Made by a program: the position numbers and the translations under genes
The notes under the pieces: generated by a model
Databases searched by the model: none
Seen by the model: only the letters and a program-made list of their open reading frames with translations
Told to the model about the DNA's origin: nothing
Shown: positions 11,783-22,649 of the stretch, piece by piece
How positions within the stretch are numbered: the first letter of the stretch is position 1
Layout: every line of letters begins with the position of its first letter
DNA from: Perkinsus marinus ATCC 50983
Lineage: Eukaryota; Perkinsozoa; Perkinsida; Perkinsidae
Direction: 5' to 3'
Length of the DNA stretch: 64,000 nt
Assembly: GCF_000006405.1 (NCBI RefSeq)
Contig: NW_003202288.1
Coordinates: forward strand, 314,989-378,988

Positions 11783-12742
11783 CTACACTACTTTACTGAG
11801 CGGCGCCGTAGCGGTCGAACCAAAGCTAATACGTACAGGCTGGCACTGGTGATTTATGTCAACTCTGACCTGGTCCATGCTCTGTAGCTTAAATAGTGTC
11901 AAGAGGGCCTCGGAGTCGGCGAAGGGTCGAAGGCCAAACCACGACTGACCCGAGACGAACTCGTAGTAGATGTTACTGTAGCTAAAGGAGGTGCCAGCGT
12001 AGGAACCTGGGAGAGAGACTGTACTCTCCTTGGGAATATATGTTCGCTTTCTTCAGCTGAGCTCAGAAGTTTCCTCAACAGATATAAAAATCTACATACG
12101 AATTCGGGTGAAAGTTGACAAAAATCAACAAAAATTTCCCCGAAAAATCTTCAGAATTTTCCTATAAATGCCAGTACATGTGGTTGACCATGTGCATATT
12201 ATCCCACACTATTTCAGTGATGAACGAGGAAGATTCTTACCCAGATATTTTTCGAACCACATTTACCGAAAAAATCACAAAATCGCGAAAATTTCCGGAA
12301 AATTCTCATAAATTTTTCCTTTTACTCTTTTCGAGACTATAGCCACTCAAGGGTAGGAGACTCACCAGCCATAACGCCGATCTTCTTGGGCTGGGCGAAC
12401 TGCAGGGAGATCTCTTGGGTGCTGCTGCTCCCGTCGAAGGCGCCTCGATAGGTACCAACGATTGCAGGGGTAGAGGCATCGCACGTGTAAGGAGTATCTT
12501 AGGTTGAGGATGGTAAGATACGGATGAGGCCCAAACATGACCCTCCTAGTACCGCTAGTTGGTATTGTTGTTGTATATGCAGGGGGTGATTTGGAAGTAG
12601 GGGTGACTGGTCTAAAGCTGTTCGTACGGGTCGAGGAACACCCTTGGAAGGAAAAAAGGAGGAGGACCAATGAGGAGATGATGATGACCAACCTGGCCAT
12701 CACCATTGGAGTTAGTAATGTTAATGTAACTGTTATAAGCAT
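11783..12742 (-). CDS. Predicted secreted protein, unknown family
   Basis: From the ATG at 12742 the product starts with a hydrophobic signal region (MVMARLVIIISSLVLLLFSF) followed by a cysteine and a Ser/Thr/Pro-rich linker. A hairpin-repeat intron near 12485-12535 leads to an exon with ASTPAIVGTYRGAFDG and SLQFAQPKKIGVMA. A second intron (about 12070-12360) holds a family-G repeat. The last exon reads through STVSLPGSYAGTSFSYSN and GQSWFGLRPFADSEALLTLF and stops at 11783-11785. I do not recognise the family. A single surface or secreted domain is likely. The donor of the first intron is not certain. Confidence 0.5.
12070..12215. repeat. AT-rich intronic repeat (family G), copy 2
   Basis: It carries the blocks ACGAATTCGGGTGAAAGT, runs of AAAAATTTCC, and GTTGACCATGTGCATAT before TCCCACACT, in the same order as at 10635-10765 and 25975-26095. 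It lies inside the intron between the two main exons of the secreted-protein gene. Confidence 0.6.
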
Positions 12743-12802
12743 CAAATAATACGCAAACCACTAACCTCTGAGCTGCTAATTATAAAAATGGCAAACATGT
12801 AT

Positions 12803-12848
12803 CGCTTCGCTCCGCCTATTTCTTTGAGAAGCTTCGCTCCGCCTATTT
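12803..12848. repeat. Two direct copies of motif A in a divergent intergenic region
   Basis: CGCTTCGCTCCGCCTATTT and AGCTTCGCTCCGCCTATTT sit in tandem, 27 nt apart, in the 168 bp between the minus-strand secreted-protein gene (start 12742) and the plus-strand membrane-protein gene (first ATG 12911). The same core also forms the hairpin in the PPWD1/glutaredoxin promoter. Confidence 0.6.
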
Positions 12849-12910
12849 GAGAGCACATTTTGTGAACTACTACTACCAATGGTGATGATGCTGTTCTGAA
12901 GTCTTCGTCA

Positions 12911-13605
12911 ATGCCCACTACCTGCACGAGGGCCATCACCACTACTTGGCCATCCATCCCTTACCTACATCATACCACTCCTTCCGTAATTATACCCGAA
13001 ATCAACCTTACCCCCCGACGCCTCCAAGCCCTAGGGGGCAGCCTCGTCCTCCTAGGGCTCCTCCTGGCCATCATCACCGTTGTACCCCTCTTGGTGTGGC
13101 CCTGCCTACTACTATCCTTCATAGGGACTTGTCTGCTGGCCATGGGGCTGTGGTTCGACTCCTTTGGAGGCACCTCCTCTCTGAGCATTTCTAACACCAT
13201 TCGGGAGCTCCTCACGGAGAAGACGCCCTTGGAACTACTCGAGGGCCTCCTTAAGAGGAGCACGATGGGGTTTATGATGGCTGGACTAATGTGTAAGAAA
13301 ATGGGGGTGAAATTTTGACTTTGGAAATTATCAATTTCGTGTATTTTTTCAGCGCTGAAGTTCTTCGATCTGAACGAATTAGAAAGAGCGCGTTTTCTGG
13401 CCGGATGTTCCCCTGGCATTCGCCGCTTCCTCACCACTCGAGGGCTGCTTACTCTACTCCCCGAGTGGATGCGAAGTCTCCTCCCTGGAGGCGGCCCTGG
13501 ACAGCGGAGGGCTCTGATGGTGGATGGCGGTCAACCGATGAGGAGTCAAGGAGAGGATGAGGTCCAGTTGGCCTTGTCTTGTATTAAGAGGCATCCGAGG
13601 TAGGT
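12911..13605 (+). CDS. Membrane protein, unknown family (3' end unresolved)
   Basis: The first exon from 12911 carries two hydrophobic segments, LVLLGLLLAIITVVPLLVW and LLLSFIGTCLLAMGLWF, and then a helical stretch (IRELLTEKTPLELLEGLLK). An intron from about 13296 to 13350 leads to ALKFFDLNELERARFLAGCS and RRFLTTRGLLTLLPEW. At about 13600 the frame meets GTAGGTAAG and the hairpin-intron repeat, so the gene probably continues. I could not find the next exon. An overlapping minus-strand ORF (13454-13891) is open too but has no splice support. Confidence 0.45.
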
Positions 13606-14029
13606 AAGGGAGTATCTTAGGTTCAAGTGTATAAGATTCAAATGAGGTCCAAAAGTGGACACGGGGTAGTTGGTCTATAGGATTTTCTACGTCTTCGGTA
13701 TCAGTTGGATTTCCACCGCGATCTTGTTTGTATAATTGAAGCTGTAGGAGTTGCATAAAGTTCCCGCGCGCCTCCATTTCGTGCATTGGCTTGCCCTCTA
13801 CACTAGTGCATCGTGTGATGTCGGCGTGCATGTCTTCTGAAACAAGAACAACCGCAACCCGCACTTTATGGTATAATCGTGCGCGAATCATTCACAGTAT
13901 GCCTACGACGTCCAGTGGAACGTCCAGGAGGTTTCTTGTCGCCTTGGGGGGGAGGTCACCTCTTAACCTGACGTTTTTATTTTTCCGTCAGTGTCGGTTT
14001 GCGGTCGCTGATGCTTGTTCGCAGCACTG

Positions 14030-14954
14030 AGGGACGCGATACGAGGGGAGTGGAAATTAGGACAAAACGAACTTGAGCCCGATGGCCAACATCCTGACAA
14101 TAATCGTTCAAACTCGCAGTAGAGAGATAAATCGTTCCCGCGGTATTTACTGTGGCGGAATTTTTCACCCATTTGACACACTCTCCAGCGTTTATACTCA
14201 CTCTTCGGAAAAAGTGTATAAGTTTTACCTTGATAGCGTATCTTCATCGCGGTAACCTAAGATTCGTTTATCATTGGTCTTCAGATCGCTGACCCCACGG
14301 CTCCGATTACGAGTGTCCGCCCTATGCCGACAGATCCTCCACGGTGACGCCCCCCTCCACCACCCTCCTGTCACCCAACCTGCTCAAGCTTTGGCATGGC
14401 TGGCGTGGGATAAGTGTAGAGGACTGTCTAAGCAGGAAGCGCGCGCCCAGATGATCGATATCTTAATGAGGTTTGATGATGATTTTGCTAATATCAGTTA
14501 TCAACGGGAGCGACATCATGGTGGGAAAGTACCCACGGCAGCTTTGGTGGAAGTTGACCGATTTGGCAAACCAAAAATTTTCCCGATTGTCGCTAGCATT
14601 GTTGAGAGGTATTTACGAAGATATGTGTCGGAGTCGTGGGCCCCTTGGTGGCGTAGGAGGCTCATATGGTTATGCGCAGTGTTGTTGGTATGTAGCCTCT
14701 TGATGAGGGCATCACCGAGGGTCCGAAGACTCTATGATAGAGCCCCTAAGGCGGTCCTTGCGCTATCTAGTGCATTGGTGTATCTACTCTCGATACAGTA
14801 TGGGGTGCCCGAATGGGTTTTCGCGATATGCCCTGATTATGCATTGACGGCCATGGGGGGAGGGAAAGGGCCGAGGGGTGGCTGGCGGAGGATCTTCGAC
14901 GTCTTTGCTAATGAGGCCCTACCCTTCGTACGGGAAGAGGAAGGTGATGCATAA
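14030..14954 (+). CDS. Acyl-CoA-binding-domain membrane protein
   Basis: A short exon after an acceptor near 14027 (LRDAIRGEWKLGQNELEPDG) precedes an intron with a TAACCTAAGAT repeat. The last exon starts near 14286 and reads VSALCRQILHGDAPL and then ALAWLAWDKCRGLSKQEARA. By eye this fits the second half of an acyl-CoA-binding (ACBP) fold: YxLYKQA-x-GD followed by KxxAWxxxxGxSKxEAM. It then has two hydrophobic segments (LIWLCAVLLVCSLLM and AVLALSSALVYLLSIQYG) and stops at 14952-14954. The role would be binding and shuttling long-chain acyl-CoA at a membrane. The key Tyr of the YKQ motif is Cys here, so binding may differ. The N-terminus is not resolved and the gene may start further upstream. 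Confidence 0.5.
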
Positions 14955-15828
14955 CGCGGTAACGTATTTGTTAATATTGCCAATTTTTAACAAGGATGCT
15001 GATTGAGGTGCTTTTGAGTTTATAATAAAGTGATGGAGGAGTTGAAATACTCAGTAGAATATTTTCTATGTCGGTTGGAGATCGATCGACGCATGGTCCT
15101 GGTCGAGTGGGAGGGTGTTGAAGTGTATATGTTTGGTATTATCAGCTGAGGTGGAGAATTGGCAGAATTTTGAAATTTGTTGTTTTGAGTTTCAGAAGGT
15201 ACAGTGTGAAAATTCACACACGTTTGGGATAGGAGTGTACAGCAACCGACGGAAAAATCCCGAAATTTCCTCAGAATTTTTTCGCTGTCGTCAACACGTG
15301 TAGTGCAAAATTTTCCCTCACTGGTGACAGATGGTTTTGGTGCTGTCACCCGACACCGGTAGCCAAGGGTACTCGTAACCAAACACAGGGGAATTAAGTG
15401 TAGGGAGGAGAGGCAAAGGGAACCACCGTATAGCTAATGAGGTGCACGCATACACATGTGCGTGACTGCGAAGCCGTCTCCTTAATAGACTACATAGACT
15501 ACACGCTAAGACCAAGACGTAGTCGTCGTAGTTACAGTCAGTTCATGAAAGATTGAGAATAATGCTGAAAGATACATTTATCGATGAGTCATCAGACTTC
15601 AGAGATATACGACACGTTGTTGGTCAAACTGTGGAGTTTACATGGGATGGGAATCTAACAGTTTCATTCTCATACGAGTTGATTAGCGCGCGCCCGAGCA
15701 TAAGGAAGGATTCCTATGACAGCACCGTTGGAGGAGGGGACGTATTTTCTACTGGTCTCGGCGGAGCGAAGTTTTTTTTGTGTTGGAGTTTTTGGAAGGT
15801 ACTTCAATTTTTAGTTTTATCCTTTTTC
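14955..15828. other. Intergenic region with a family-G repeat
   Basis: A family-G AT-rich repeat occurs near 15195-15310 (TTCACACACGTTTGGGATAG, then ATTTCCTCAGAATTTTT). An inverted copy of motif A (GCGGAGCGAAG) lies at 15761-15771, just before the CBS start. A small open frame at about 15553-15760 is not supported by anything else. Confidence 0.45.
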
Positions 15829-18309
15829 ATGTCGCCATTGATCAGCAGCGTCGCCACGCCCCCTGCCCCTACTACTAAGTCGATGAGCACCTTCCCGCAG
15901 TATAACGGTCTCCAGAAGTGCCCCTGGAAACCTGGTGATGGTCTCGAGGGCTGTCCACATAGGACATTCGGTCGTACCTCCAAGTCGTCGGCTGCTGGGA
16001 GTGGCAATGTGGTGAACAGCGCGTTGGAGTTGGTGGGAAGCACGCCTATGGTGAAGTTAGAACGAATTATGAAGGAATTTGATCTACCATGTAGGGGGAG
16101 GGGCCCTACTGTATGAGGTTGTAGTTAGTGATGTTATGTTTATAGTGAATTGATGAAATATTTAGTGACAGAGTCTGGGTGCGTCTACTCGGTGATGTTT
16201 AGGTGAGCTGTGGGCTAAGGCTGAGTACTTCAACCCAGGGGGTAGTGTCAAGGATAGGATCGCCCTGAGGATGATAGAGGCAGCTGAGGAGGAGGGCAGA
16301 GTAGGGCTCGTGCTGTGCATTATGTGTGCATACCATCCTTCTTTCAGATCAGACCAGGGGATACCCTCATCGAGCCTACTAGTGGTAACACTGGTACGGG
16401 TCTGTGTCTGGCGGCCGCCATAAAGGTGGGGTTGTTCGTTGTCGTCTCGGTCGGTGGAGGTGGTCGTCTCCTTAGGGGTACAAAATGGTCGTCACAATGC
16501 CGGAGAAAATGAGTGGAGAGAAGGTAAATATGATGAAGTGCCTGGGCGCTGAGATACTACGTAAGGCTGAGCTGATCACTCGTGATTTGACGGATTTACG
16601 GTAGGGACCCCTAATGAGGCGGCGTGGAACACCCCGGAATCTCACATAGGCTTGGCTATCAAATTGCAGAGGGAAATTCCCCGTAGTCATATACTGGATC
16701 AGGTAGGTGAGAGTTGACGGAAGTGTGGTATGTACTTGTTAGTATTTGAACCCTGCTAACCCGATGGCACACTACGAGGGGACGGGCGCGGAGATTATCG
16801 AGCAGTGTGATGGGAAGGTGGACGTGTGGGTTAAACGCTGCTGCATGGGTTGGGGTGATTGTGGAGCTTTAGGATGGTCCTGGGCGCGGGCACTGGGGGT
16901 ACCATAACGGGAGTTGCGAGGAAGCTGAAGGACGTCCTCGGGGATCAATGTGAGGCCTGTGCTAATGTGACGGAGGTATGGTATGGTTTTGTTGTTAAGG
17001 TTTGGTCGTTGGAGTAGATCCAGTGGGGTCGATTTTGGCAGTGCCAGACTCGCTGAACGACCCGGGCAGATTGGAGGGATATCAGGTGGAAGGCATTGGT
17101 TATGATTTCATACCTACAGTGAGCTCAGATGCCGCCACCAGGGATCGAACCTGGATCGTTTGCATAGGTGCTCGACAGAGATCCCACTGTGATAGATGAG
17201 TGGATGAAGGTTGGCGATCCCGAAGCCCTAGCCATGGCCAGGAAGCTCATCCGACTGGAAGGTCTAACCGTTGGGGGAAGCTCGGGGACATGCGTGGCTG
17301 CTGCGGTGAGTATAACACCATCGAGCTCCCACTGAAGCCTCCCTCTAGGTCCGCTATATAAAGTCGAAGTCACCGGAGGAAATGGTTGGCAAAAGGGTCG
17401 TGGCGTTGCTACCCGACTCCTCTCGAAATTACATGTCTAAGGTGGGCCGCATTAAACCTTAAGAGAAGTGGAGTTGTGGATCAGTTCCTGGATGATGGTT
17501 GGATGTTGTCCCACGGCTTCATCTCAATGGAGGAGCATCCCGGGTGGGGTGGGAGGCTGCTGCTGCTGGCGCCCTCGAATTGACTTTATGTGCATCTTAC
17601 AGTTACTCTAATTATAAACAGAAGCGTTGGGGAGGATTATCATTGAAGGAGTCGGGAATTGTTTTTGGGAAAATTTTAACCCTGAGCCCGTCTCTCTCGG
17701 CATTCGAGGGAATTAGGATGATTAAATCAGCTGCTCAGGAGGACCCTACCTATTCAGCAGAGGTGAGTTTATTTTCGTCCTGTTGACGAAATTGCGGGTC
17801 GTATGTGAACGGCGGTTTCGCTACGAGAATCTTTGCGCACAGCGAAGAATTTTTATCGCTTCAGGTTGCTATGCTTAGCAGTGGACAGGACATGGTGACG
17901 ATGAAGAATCTGTATACACGTGTGACGGCTGCTGAAGACCCCAAGACTCTCACTTTGGAGAAGTGCAAGTAGGACGAGATGAATTTCGTGGCGCGCGACA
18001 TTTTTTGTTCAGGGTTAAACCGAGTCCTCCCCTGAGTGTGTCGATGGATGCCTCTCTTGCCGAAGTTGCCATCAAGCTCGAGGTCCAATCCTACGTCCCG
18101 GTCCTCGTTGGGGAGGAGGTCTGTGGGGTCATCGATAGTGGAACCTTCCTTCACTTTTTGGCTACCTCGGTATGAGTTGACGTAGATAATTTTTTTATCA
18201 TATGTTTCATGGTTTATACTAATTGTTGAGTTCCATTGAGGATGTTTATCTGCATCGAAAGGGGATCTCCAGCGAGTGGAATACGTATACTGGGGAGATT
18301 CAGTTTTAG
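15829..18309 (+). CDS. CBS: Cystathionine beta-synthase
   Basis: PLP enzyme of transsulfuration that condenses serine and homocysteine to cystathionine. After [17 protein letters not shown] come the PLP-lysine motif [20 protein letters not shown], the phosphate loop TSGNTGTG, and [56 protein letters not shown] and [18 protein letters not shown] follow, then [10 protein letters not shown] and [20 protein letters not shown]-terminal CBS-type regulatory region holds [17 protein letters not shown] and [14 protein letters not shown]. The stop is at 18307-18309. About ten introns interrupt it. One (17119-17167) is a tRNA-like module, and others carry the TTTCGTGGCGCGCGAC and TTGCGCACAGCGAAGA repeats. 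There is no heme-binding N-terminal extension of the vertebrate type. Start at 15829; an internal ATG at 15882 is possible. Confidence 0.93.
17119..17167 (+). repeat. tRNA-like intron in CBS
   Basis: This 49-nt intron lies between the codons for DFIPT and VLDRDPT, proved by the conserved protein on both sides. Between gtgag and atag it is almost entirely an antisense tRNA 3' half: GCCGCCACCAGGGATCGAA continuing to CCTGG, with a perfect T-stem (CCAGG/CCTGG) around a canonical loop. Confidence 0.85.
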
Positions 18310-18439
18310 GCGACTCCGTTAATGTTGATGGTGAGGTCTCAATGCTTTAAGAATTTTCCTATCCTTGCATATAGGGTGGTAAGCATCCTTTTCTAACATA
18401 GAAGAGGCTGGATCAGGAAAAGGTGCCGCTGCGCCCTAT

Positions 18440-18931
18440 ATGGAGAAGCACTCCGTGAGAGAATCTTCCATCATACTCTTGTTTGCCGCGTTGGTTTCAA
18501 CCGTGATGTCCGTTGTGCCGCTGCTTCGTAGCATAGTGAGGGCCTGTTGGTGCACAGTCAAACGGTTTCTATTAGGATACTATCGAGCTCATTTGTGACA
18601 TCCCTGTTAACGCGTACATTGGTGGCATCTTGTGGTGTATTAGATGGTTACCTTGGCCTATTGTTCATGATGTCTATTCGAACAGCATCTGAATGTGATG
18701 GGAAGAGAAGATTTACATTGTGATGGCAACAGTATTGTTGTGTTCGTTGGTGGTCTTTACTCAGTGATGGTCAATGATAATCTGATGAACTATACCTCTA
18801 TACTAGCTAGTACTCCCCTGGTCGGATGGGTGCTGCACAAGAAGACGAGGGAGAAAGAAAAAGATAATCTGATAGCAGCGTTACAAGATGCCCACACCAC
18901 CCTCGAGGAAACTGTTCATTTTCATGGCTAA
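18440..18931 (+). CDS. Hypothetical small membrane protein
   Basis: An ATG at 18440 opens a frame with a hydrophobic segment (SIILLFAALVSTVMSVVPLL) followed by basic residues. A later exon ending at 18931 has STPLVGWVLHKKTREKEKDN and a short helical tail. I infer that they belong together from strand and spacing only. No family is recognised. Confidence 0.3.
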
Positions 18932-19014
18932 AATGCTTGTTCACTATAGTATGCAAATCCAGGAAGAAATATTGACAAACTCAATGAGAGTAAACTGAAA
19001 CGTTTCGGATTTTT

Positions 19015-21979
19015 TCACTCAATCTTAATCGTTTGGATGTGTATCTCTTCCCGAGGTCTATCTTCCGCATCAGTTCTCACCCCCTCTATTTTATGAACCT
19101 GATATACTCCAAATTTACCATCCCTTCCACCCATCTGCTCCCCTTTACTACCACATCCTGACCAGCAGTCACTTTTCCAAATACAGTATGCTTATTGTCA
19201 AGGAATGGACAAGGCACCTGATAGGAACACATGGTGACACCGAAGCCTCGTATCACCACCATCTCACAGTAGTAATGAAGAACTGCGAGCCGTTTGTGTT
19301 GGGCCCCGCATTAGCCATTGACACCATATAGGGTTGTGAATGGTCCAACTCGGGCACCTGATAGTAGAGGTCGATCGAAAAGCTAGCGTTATTTGGTTTA
19401 CGAATTCATCTTCAAAGTCGCCGCCCCAAATGCTGCTGCCACCCATTCCGGTGCCTTCAGGATCGCCTGTTTGTATCATGAACTTATTGATAACCTGATC
19501 GACAGAGGTCCCGGGTTCGATTCCCACACCCTGCAATATTATTACCCTATGAAACACTACATCGTCATAATAACCATCCTGTGCGTGCTTTGAGAAGTTC
19601 TCCACCGTTTTCGGCACCAACTTGCCATAGAGTTCAATTTGGATGTCACCAAAGTCCGTATGAATAATAGCCTTTTTACCAATCCTGAACAACACCCTTC
19701 TACCCCCTCCTCCACCGCCGTGAACCTACTTGATCTGAGGCTTCCTATCACCGGCAGCAGCGGCAGCAGCAGCGGACATCTCATCGGCTGTTGGCTTCTC
19801 ATTGAAGATATCACGTTGCTGACCGGCTCCAGTGTCGGTCGGAAGGCGCTTCGTGAAGAGATAAAACCTCTTCTTTTTAAAACTAACGATAAAGGGGCAG
19901 CTGAGCTCAGGAATATCTCCATTGATTGCAAAATTTCGCATACGGGTAGAAGTATTCGGAAACCAACGAAAATGACCCCAAGAGTTTCCTCATTGTCACC
20001 AACACGTCTAACAGTGTGGGGTGTCGACACAGACCGGTTATTCGCCGCTCAACTGCTACTACTACCTGGAGGCCACTAGAGTCGGGTCAGTGACGTATTC
20101 ATATGCTCCAGCCTTGGCAGCTGCAATGTTGTCCTCTCCTCCAGGATTCACCTTCTGCCGCACAGGCTTCGGCTGGAGTCTGATAAACGACCAACACTCG
20201 AGAGGAGATTCCTCAACAGAGATGTTACAATGCAGTGGCGAGGAACCTCTCGCTGGACTCGACTTTACCTAGTAGAGCCGACAAATGATTAGTGACCAGA
20301 TTAACGATCTGAAGAGGAGGACCATGTTCAACCTACCTAAAGATACTATCACAGATTCTACCTTGATGCCAACCATCGTCGGGTAGATTATGAAATTTCC
20401 CGACTGATCGAAATCAATTGTTTGATACATCGCATCGGGGGATTTCAGCAACTCCTTTTCAACAGCGCAGCGACGGCCGAAATCAAATCTATATGAATCT
20501 ATTCACTCACAATGAAGACCTCTACTACTACTACCCATCCAGATGGACTTGCTTCATTAGAGGATCCGACTGAGCGATGCTGGTCGCGTCGAGAGACTCA
20601 TCGAAAGCCTTGAAGAGCTTGCCGGTTCTAAAGGGTAGAGTAGGAGGATGTGGTGACAGCGGTGGGGTGATACCTAGTTCTGAAGACCCTAACCTGAGAG
20701 TCTTTGCCGAGGACAGCGAAGAGCTCTCCATTGGGAGATATGGACAGGTCGAAGGCAGTAGTCTGAAGAGGACGAGAATAGATCGTTGAGAAATTGGCGA
20801 GGGAGCGGTATTTAATTTTCGCTACGAGTTAAAGCACGTACGCTAGAAAAATAAAGATACTACTACCTCTGCGGTTTTGAGGTCGAATAGGCTTGTGTCG
20901 AACTTGGAAGTGAAGGAAACACTTTCGGGCAGCTGTAGGGTAATCGGGTCCCAAATATCGATGAGACCACCAGTGTCAATCGACACCACCAACTTCAGTT
21001 TATCGTTGTATCTTGGAATAGGTCCCGGGTTCGAATCCTAGTGACGGCATCGTTATTACTTTATGTGTTGCACTGGGTCGAGGTGGGCCGTATACGTCTT
21101 CGGTTTAGCCTTGGGGTTGCCTAATTTCGATATCGGCCAGATTTCAATTTTACCTGAAAATATGCAACCCGTCCATTGTCAATTTAATAGATGTATCTCT
21201 CACTGTTTGCCGTGTTAGATACGGCTAGGGTCGGCGAGGGCGAATCGGCCTCGTGGATAAAACAGCAGGAAAGAGGATCGAATGTCGAGAATTTGTGCAT
21301 CATAACCATGTTGAAACCGGCGACATCAAACACTTTCACACATCTAAAGAGAGTATCTTTCCCCTCTGTAGGACGCCCGGTCAACCTAAAGATACTCTCT
21401 TACTTATCCAGTTTGCCTAGTGTGGCGAATTCCATTCCGGAAGCACTGATGGTGGCACACGCTATCGGTCCTTTGTGAGCTGCGTAGTGCTTTACGAATT
21501 CAACCTGAGGCGATCGAGCGTATCTTTTCATCCGTCGGAACCTCGCTGGACCCAAAGATTCCCCTACCCCTATTTTCCGCTTTTTCCAAAACTTAACATG
21601 ACCATCAGTCGAGCACGTTATGATGAACTCCTGCGACTTCGACACGACCACGTGCGACACCGAAGCCCTACGACACGACTCGGTCACATTGAAGGTTGCG
21701 GCCTCTACCTGTGCATGAAACTCCTCTCGTACATCGCCGCACTGGGAAGATTTTCAAGATACTCCTTCTCATGGGCCAATTGTCTGCGTAGTTTCTGCCG
21801 CTTCTTTGCTGGTTGGGCGACAGCTGCTGGCTGAGGGGAATTGAGTTTCCAATTTCTTAGGAATAACAGTGGCCTACCATGGGGGCGGGGCCCATCTCGT
21901 CCTCCGACGACGAAGAAGAGCTCAGGTCCTCCTCGTCGAGGGGCTCCTTCCTCTTCTCCTGGTCGGGAGATGTCGACAT
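19015..21979 (-). CDS. PPWD1: PPWD1-type WD-repeat cyclophilin
   Basis: Spliceosome-associated peptidyl-prolyl isomerase with an N-terminal WD propeller and a C-terminal cyclophilin domain. The ATG at 21979 gives an acidic/Ser leader. A short intron follows, then [20 protein letters not shown] and [12 protein letters not shown], the family signature. WD region: [51 protein letters not shown]. Linker: [15 protein letters not shown] and [12 protein letters not shown]. Cyclophilin: [50 protein letters not shown], and [14 protein letters not shown]-type residues. Stop at 19015-19017. The catalytic Arg (FHR) and the QTGDP motif are present. Introns include two tRNA-like ones (19495-19545, 21012-21059) and a hairpin intron (21344-21403). 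Confidence 0.93.
19495..19545 (-). repeat. tRNA-like intron in the PPWD1 cyclophilin domain
   Basis: A 51-nt intron between the codons HR and [12 protein letters not shown]. On the plus strand it reads GGTCCCGGGTTCGATTCCCA, a textbook B box/T arm, so the module is antisense to the gene. Splice ends are GTAATA...GATCAG. Confidence 0.88.
21012..21059 (-). repeat. tRNA-like intron in the PPWD1 WD region
   Basis: A 48-nt intron between HI and [13 protein letters not shown]. The plus strand carries GGTCCCGGGTTCGAATCCTA, a canonical B box. It is the same half-tRNA design as in the other PPWD1 intron, but the flanking sequence differs, so it is a separate insertion. Confidence 0.87.
21344..21403 (-). 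repeat. Hairpin intron (family B) in PPWD1
   Basis: This 60-nt intron separates the codons LDK and [10 protein letters not shown]. Immediately inside GTAAG and CTTTAG lie inverted repeats: AAGAGAGTATCTTT pairs perfectly with AAAGATACTCTCTT (14 bp). The loop contains the AGGTTGACC block shared by other family-B introns. The intron is in effect one short inverted-repeat element. Confidence 0.85.
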
Positions 21980-22130
21980 GTCGAGGTTGGTAGAGTTACA
22001 AATGTTACTTGGAAATATTCATGAATCGCTTCGCTCCGCCATCAAGTCTAGCGGAGCGAAGCGACTCATATTTGTCATTTTTGACTAGTCGGTTCCAGCT
22101 CACGACCACACAGCATTTCCTGAACTCATC
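21980..22130. promoter_or_regulatory. Divergent PPWD1/glutaredoxin promoter with hairpin
   Basis: Only 151 bp separate the two start codons. In the middle lie the arms ATGAATCGCTTCGCTCCGC (22021-22039) and GCGGAGCGAAGCGACTCAT (22051-22069), which pair over 19 positions with one mismatch around an 11-nt loop. The arms contain motif A in opposite orientation. A role in transcription of both genes is inference. Confidence 0.6.
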
Positions 22131-22649
22131 ATGTCTTACGAGGAGTTACGCCCTAAGCTCGACGCATTCGTCAAGGCTAATAAGGTCGTTCTCTTTATGA
22201 AGGGCGATCCGGAAGCCCCTAAATGTGGGTTTAGCAAGAAGGTCGTGGAAACATTGAAAAAGGAGGGTAGGGATGGACGGCAGGAAATTGTGATCGAGAG
22301 TCGAGTCAGGTGTGGAGTCGTTCGCCCACATGAATATATTGGCTAATGATATGCTGAGGGAAGGCGTGAAGAAATACTCAGGTAGTATCTGAAACTGTTA
22401 GATACTAGGTCGACCCAGGAGGTCAAGGTGATGACCATTCCATTAACAAATAATATTCTTCTCAGATTGGCCAACCTATCCGCAACTGTATATCGATGGC
22501 GAATTCGTCGGTGGTTGTGATATTGTCCTTCAAATGGCCGAAGATGGTGAGTAGCTTTCGAATAACTCAATCCGATTCAACTCCGCCCGTCCCTCTCCTT
22601 AGGTGAGCTCCATGACCTCCTCCTTGAGAAGGGCATCATAAGCGCCTAA
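22131..22649 (+). CDS. Monothiol glutaredoxin (CGFS type)
   Basis: The ATG at 22131 gives [20 protein letters not shown], then [20 protein letters not shown]. The CGFS active site belongs to class II glutaredoxins, which bind [2Fe-2S] clusters with glutathione and serve Fe-S delivery and iron sensing. Three introns separate this from [20 protein letters not shown], then [20 protein letters not shown] with the conserved WPTxPQLY and GGxDI motifs, and a final [14 protein letters not shown]. The stop is at 22647-22649. The protein is a single-domain form without a thioredoxin-like N-terminal domain. The second intron carries a family-B hairpin (AGTATCT/AGATACT). No organelle targeting leader is visible, so a cytosolic location is inferred. 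Confidence 0.92.

Noticed and set aside
13454-13891. 145-codon minus-strand ORF
   Set aside because: It overlaps the plus-strand membrane-protein exon and a family-B intron repeat, and I found no partner exon or start context. It is kept only as a possibility in the overlapping entry.
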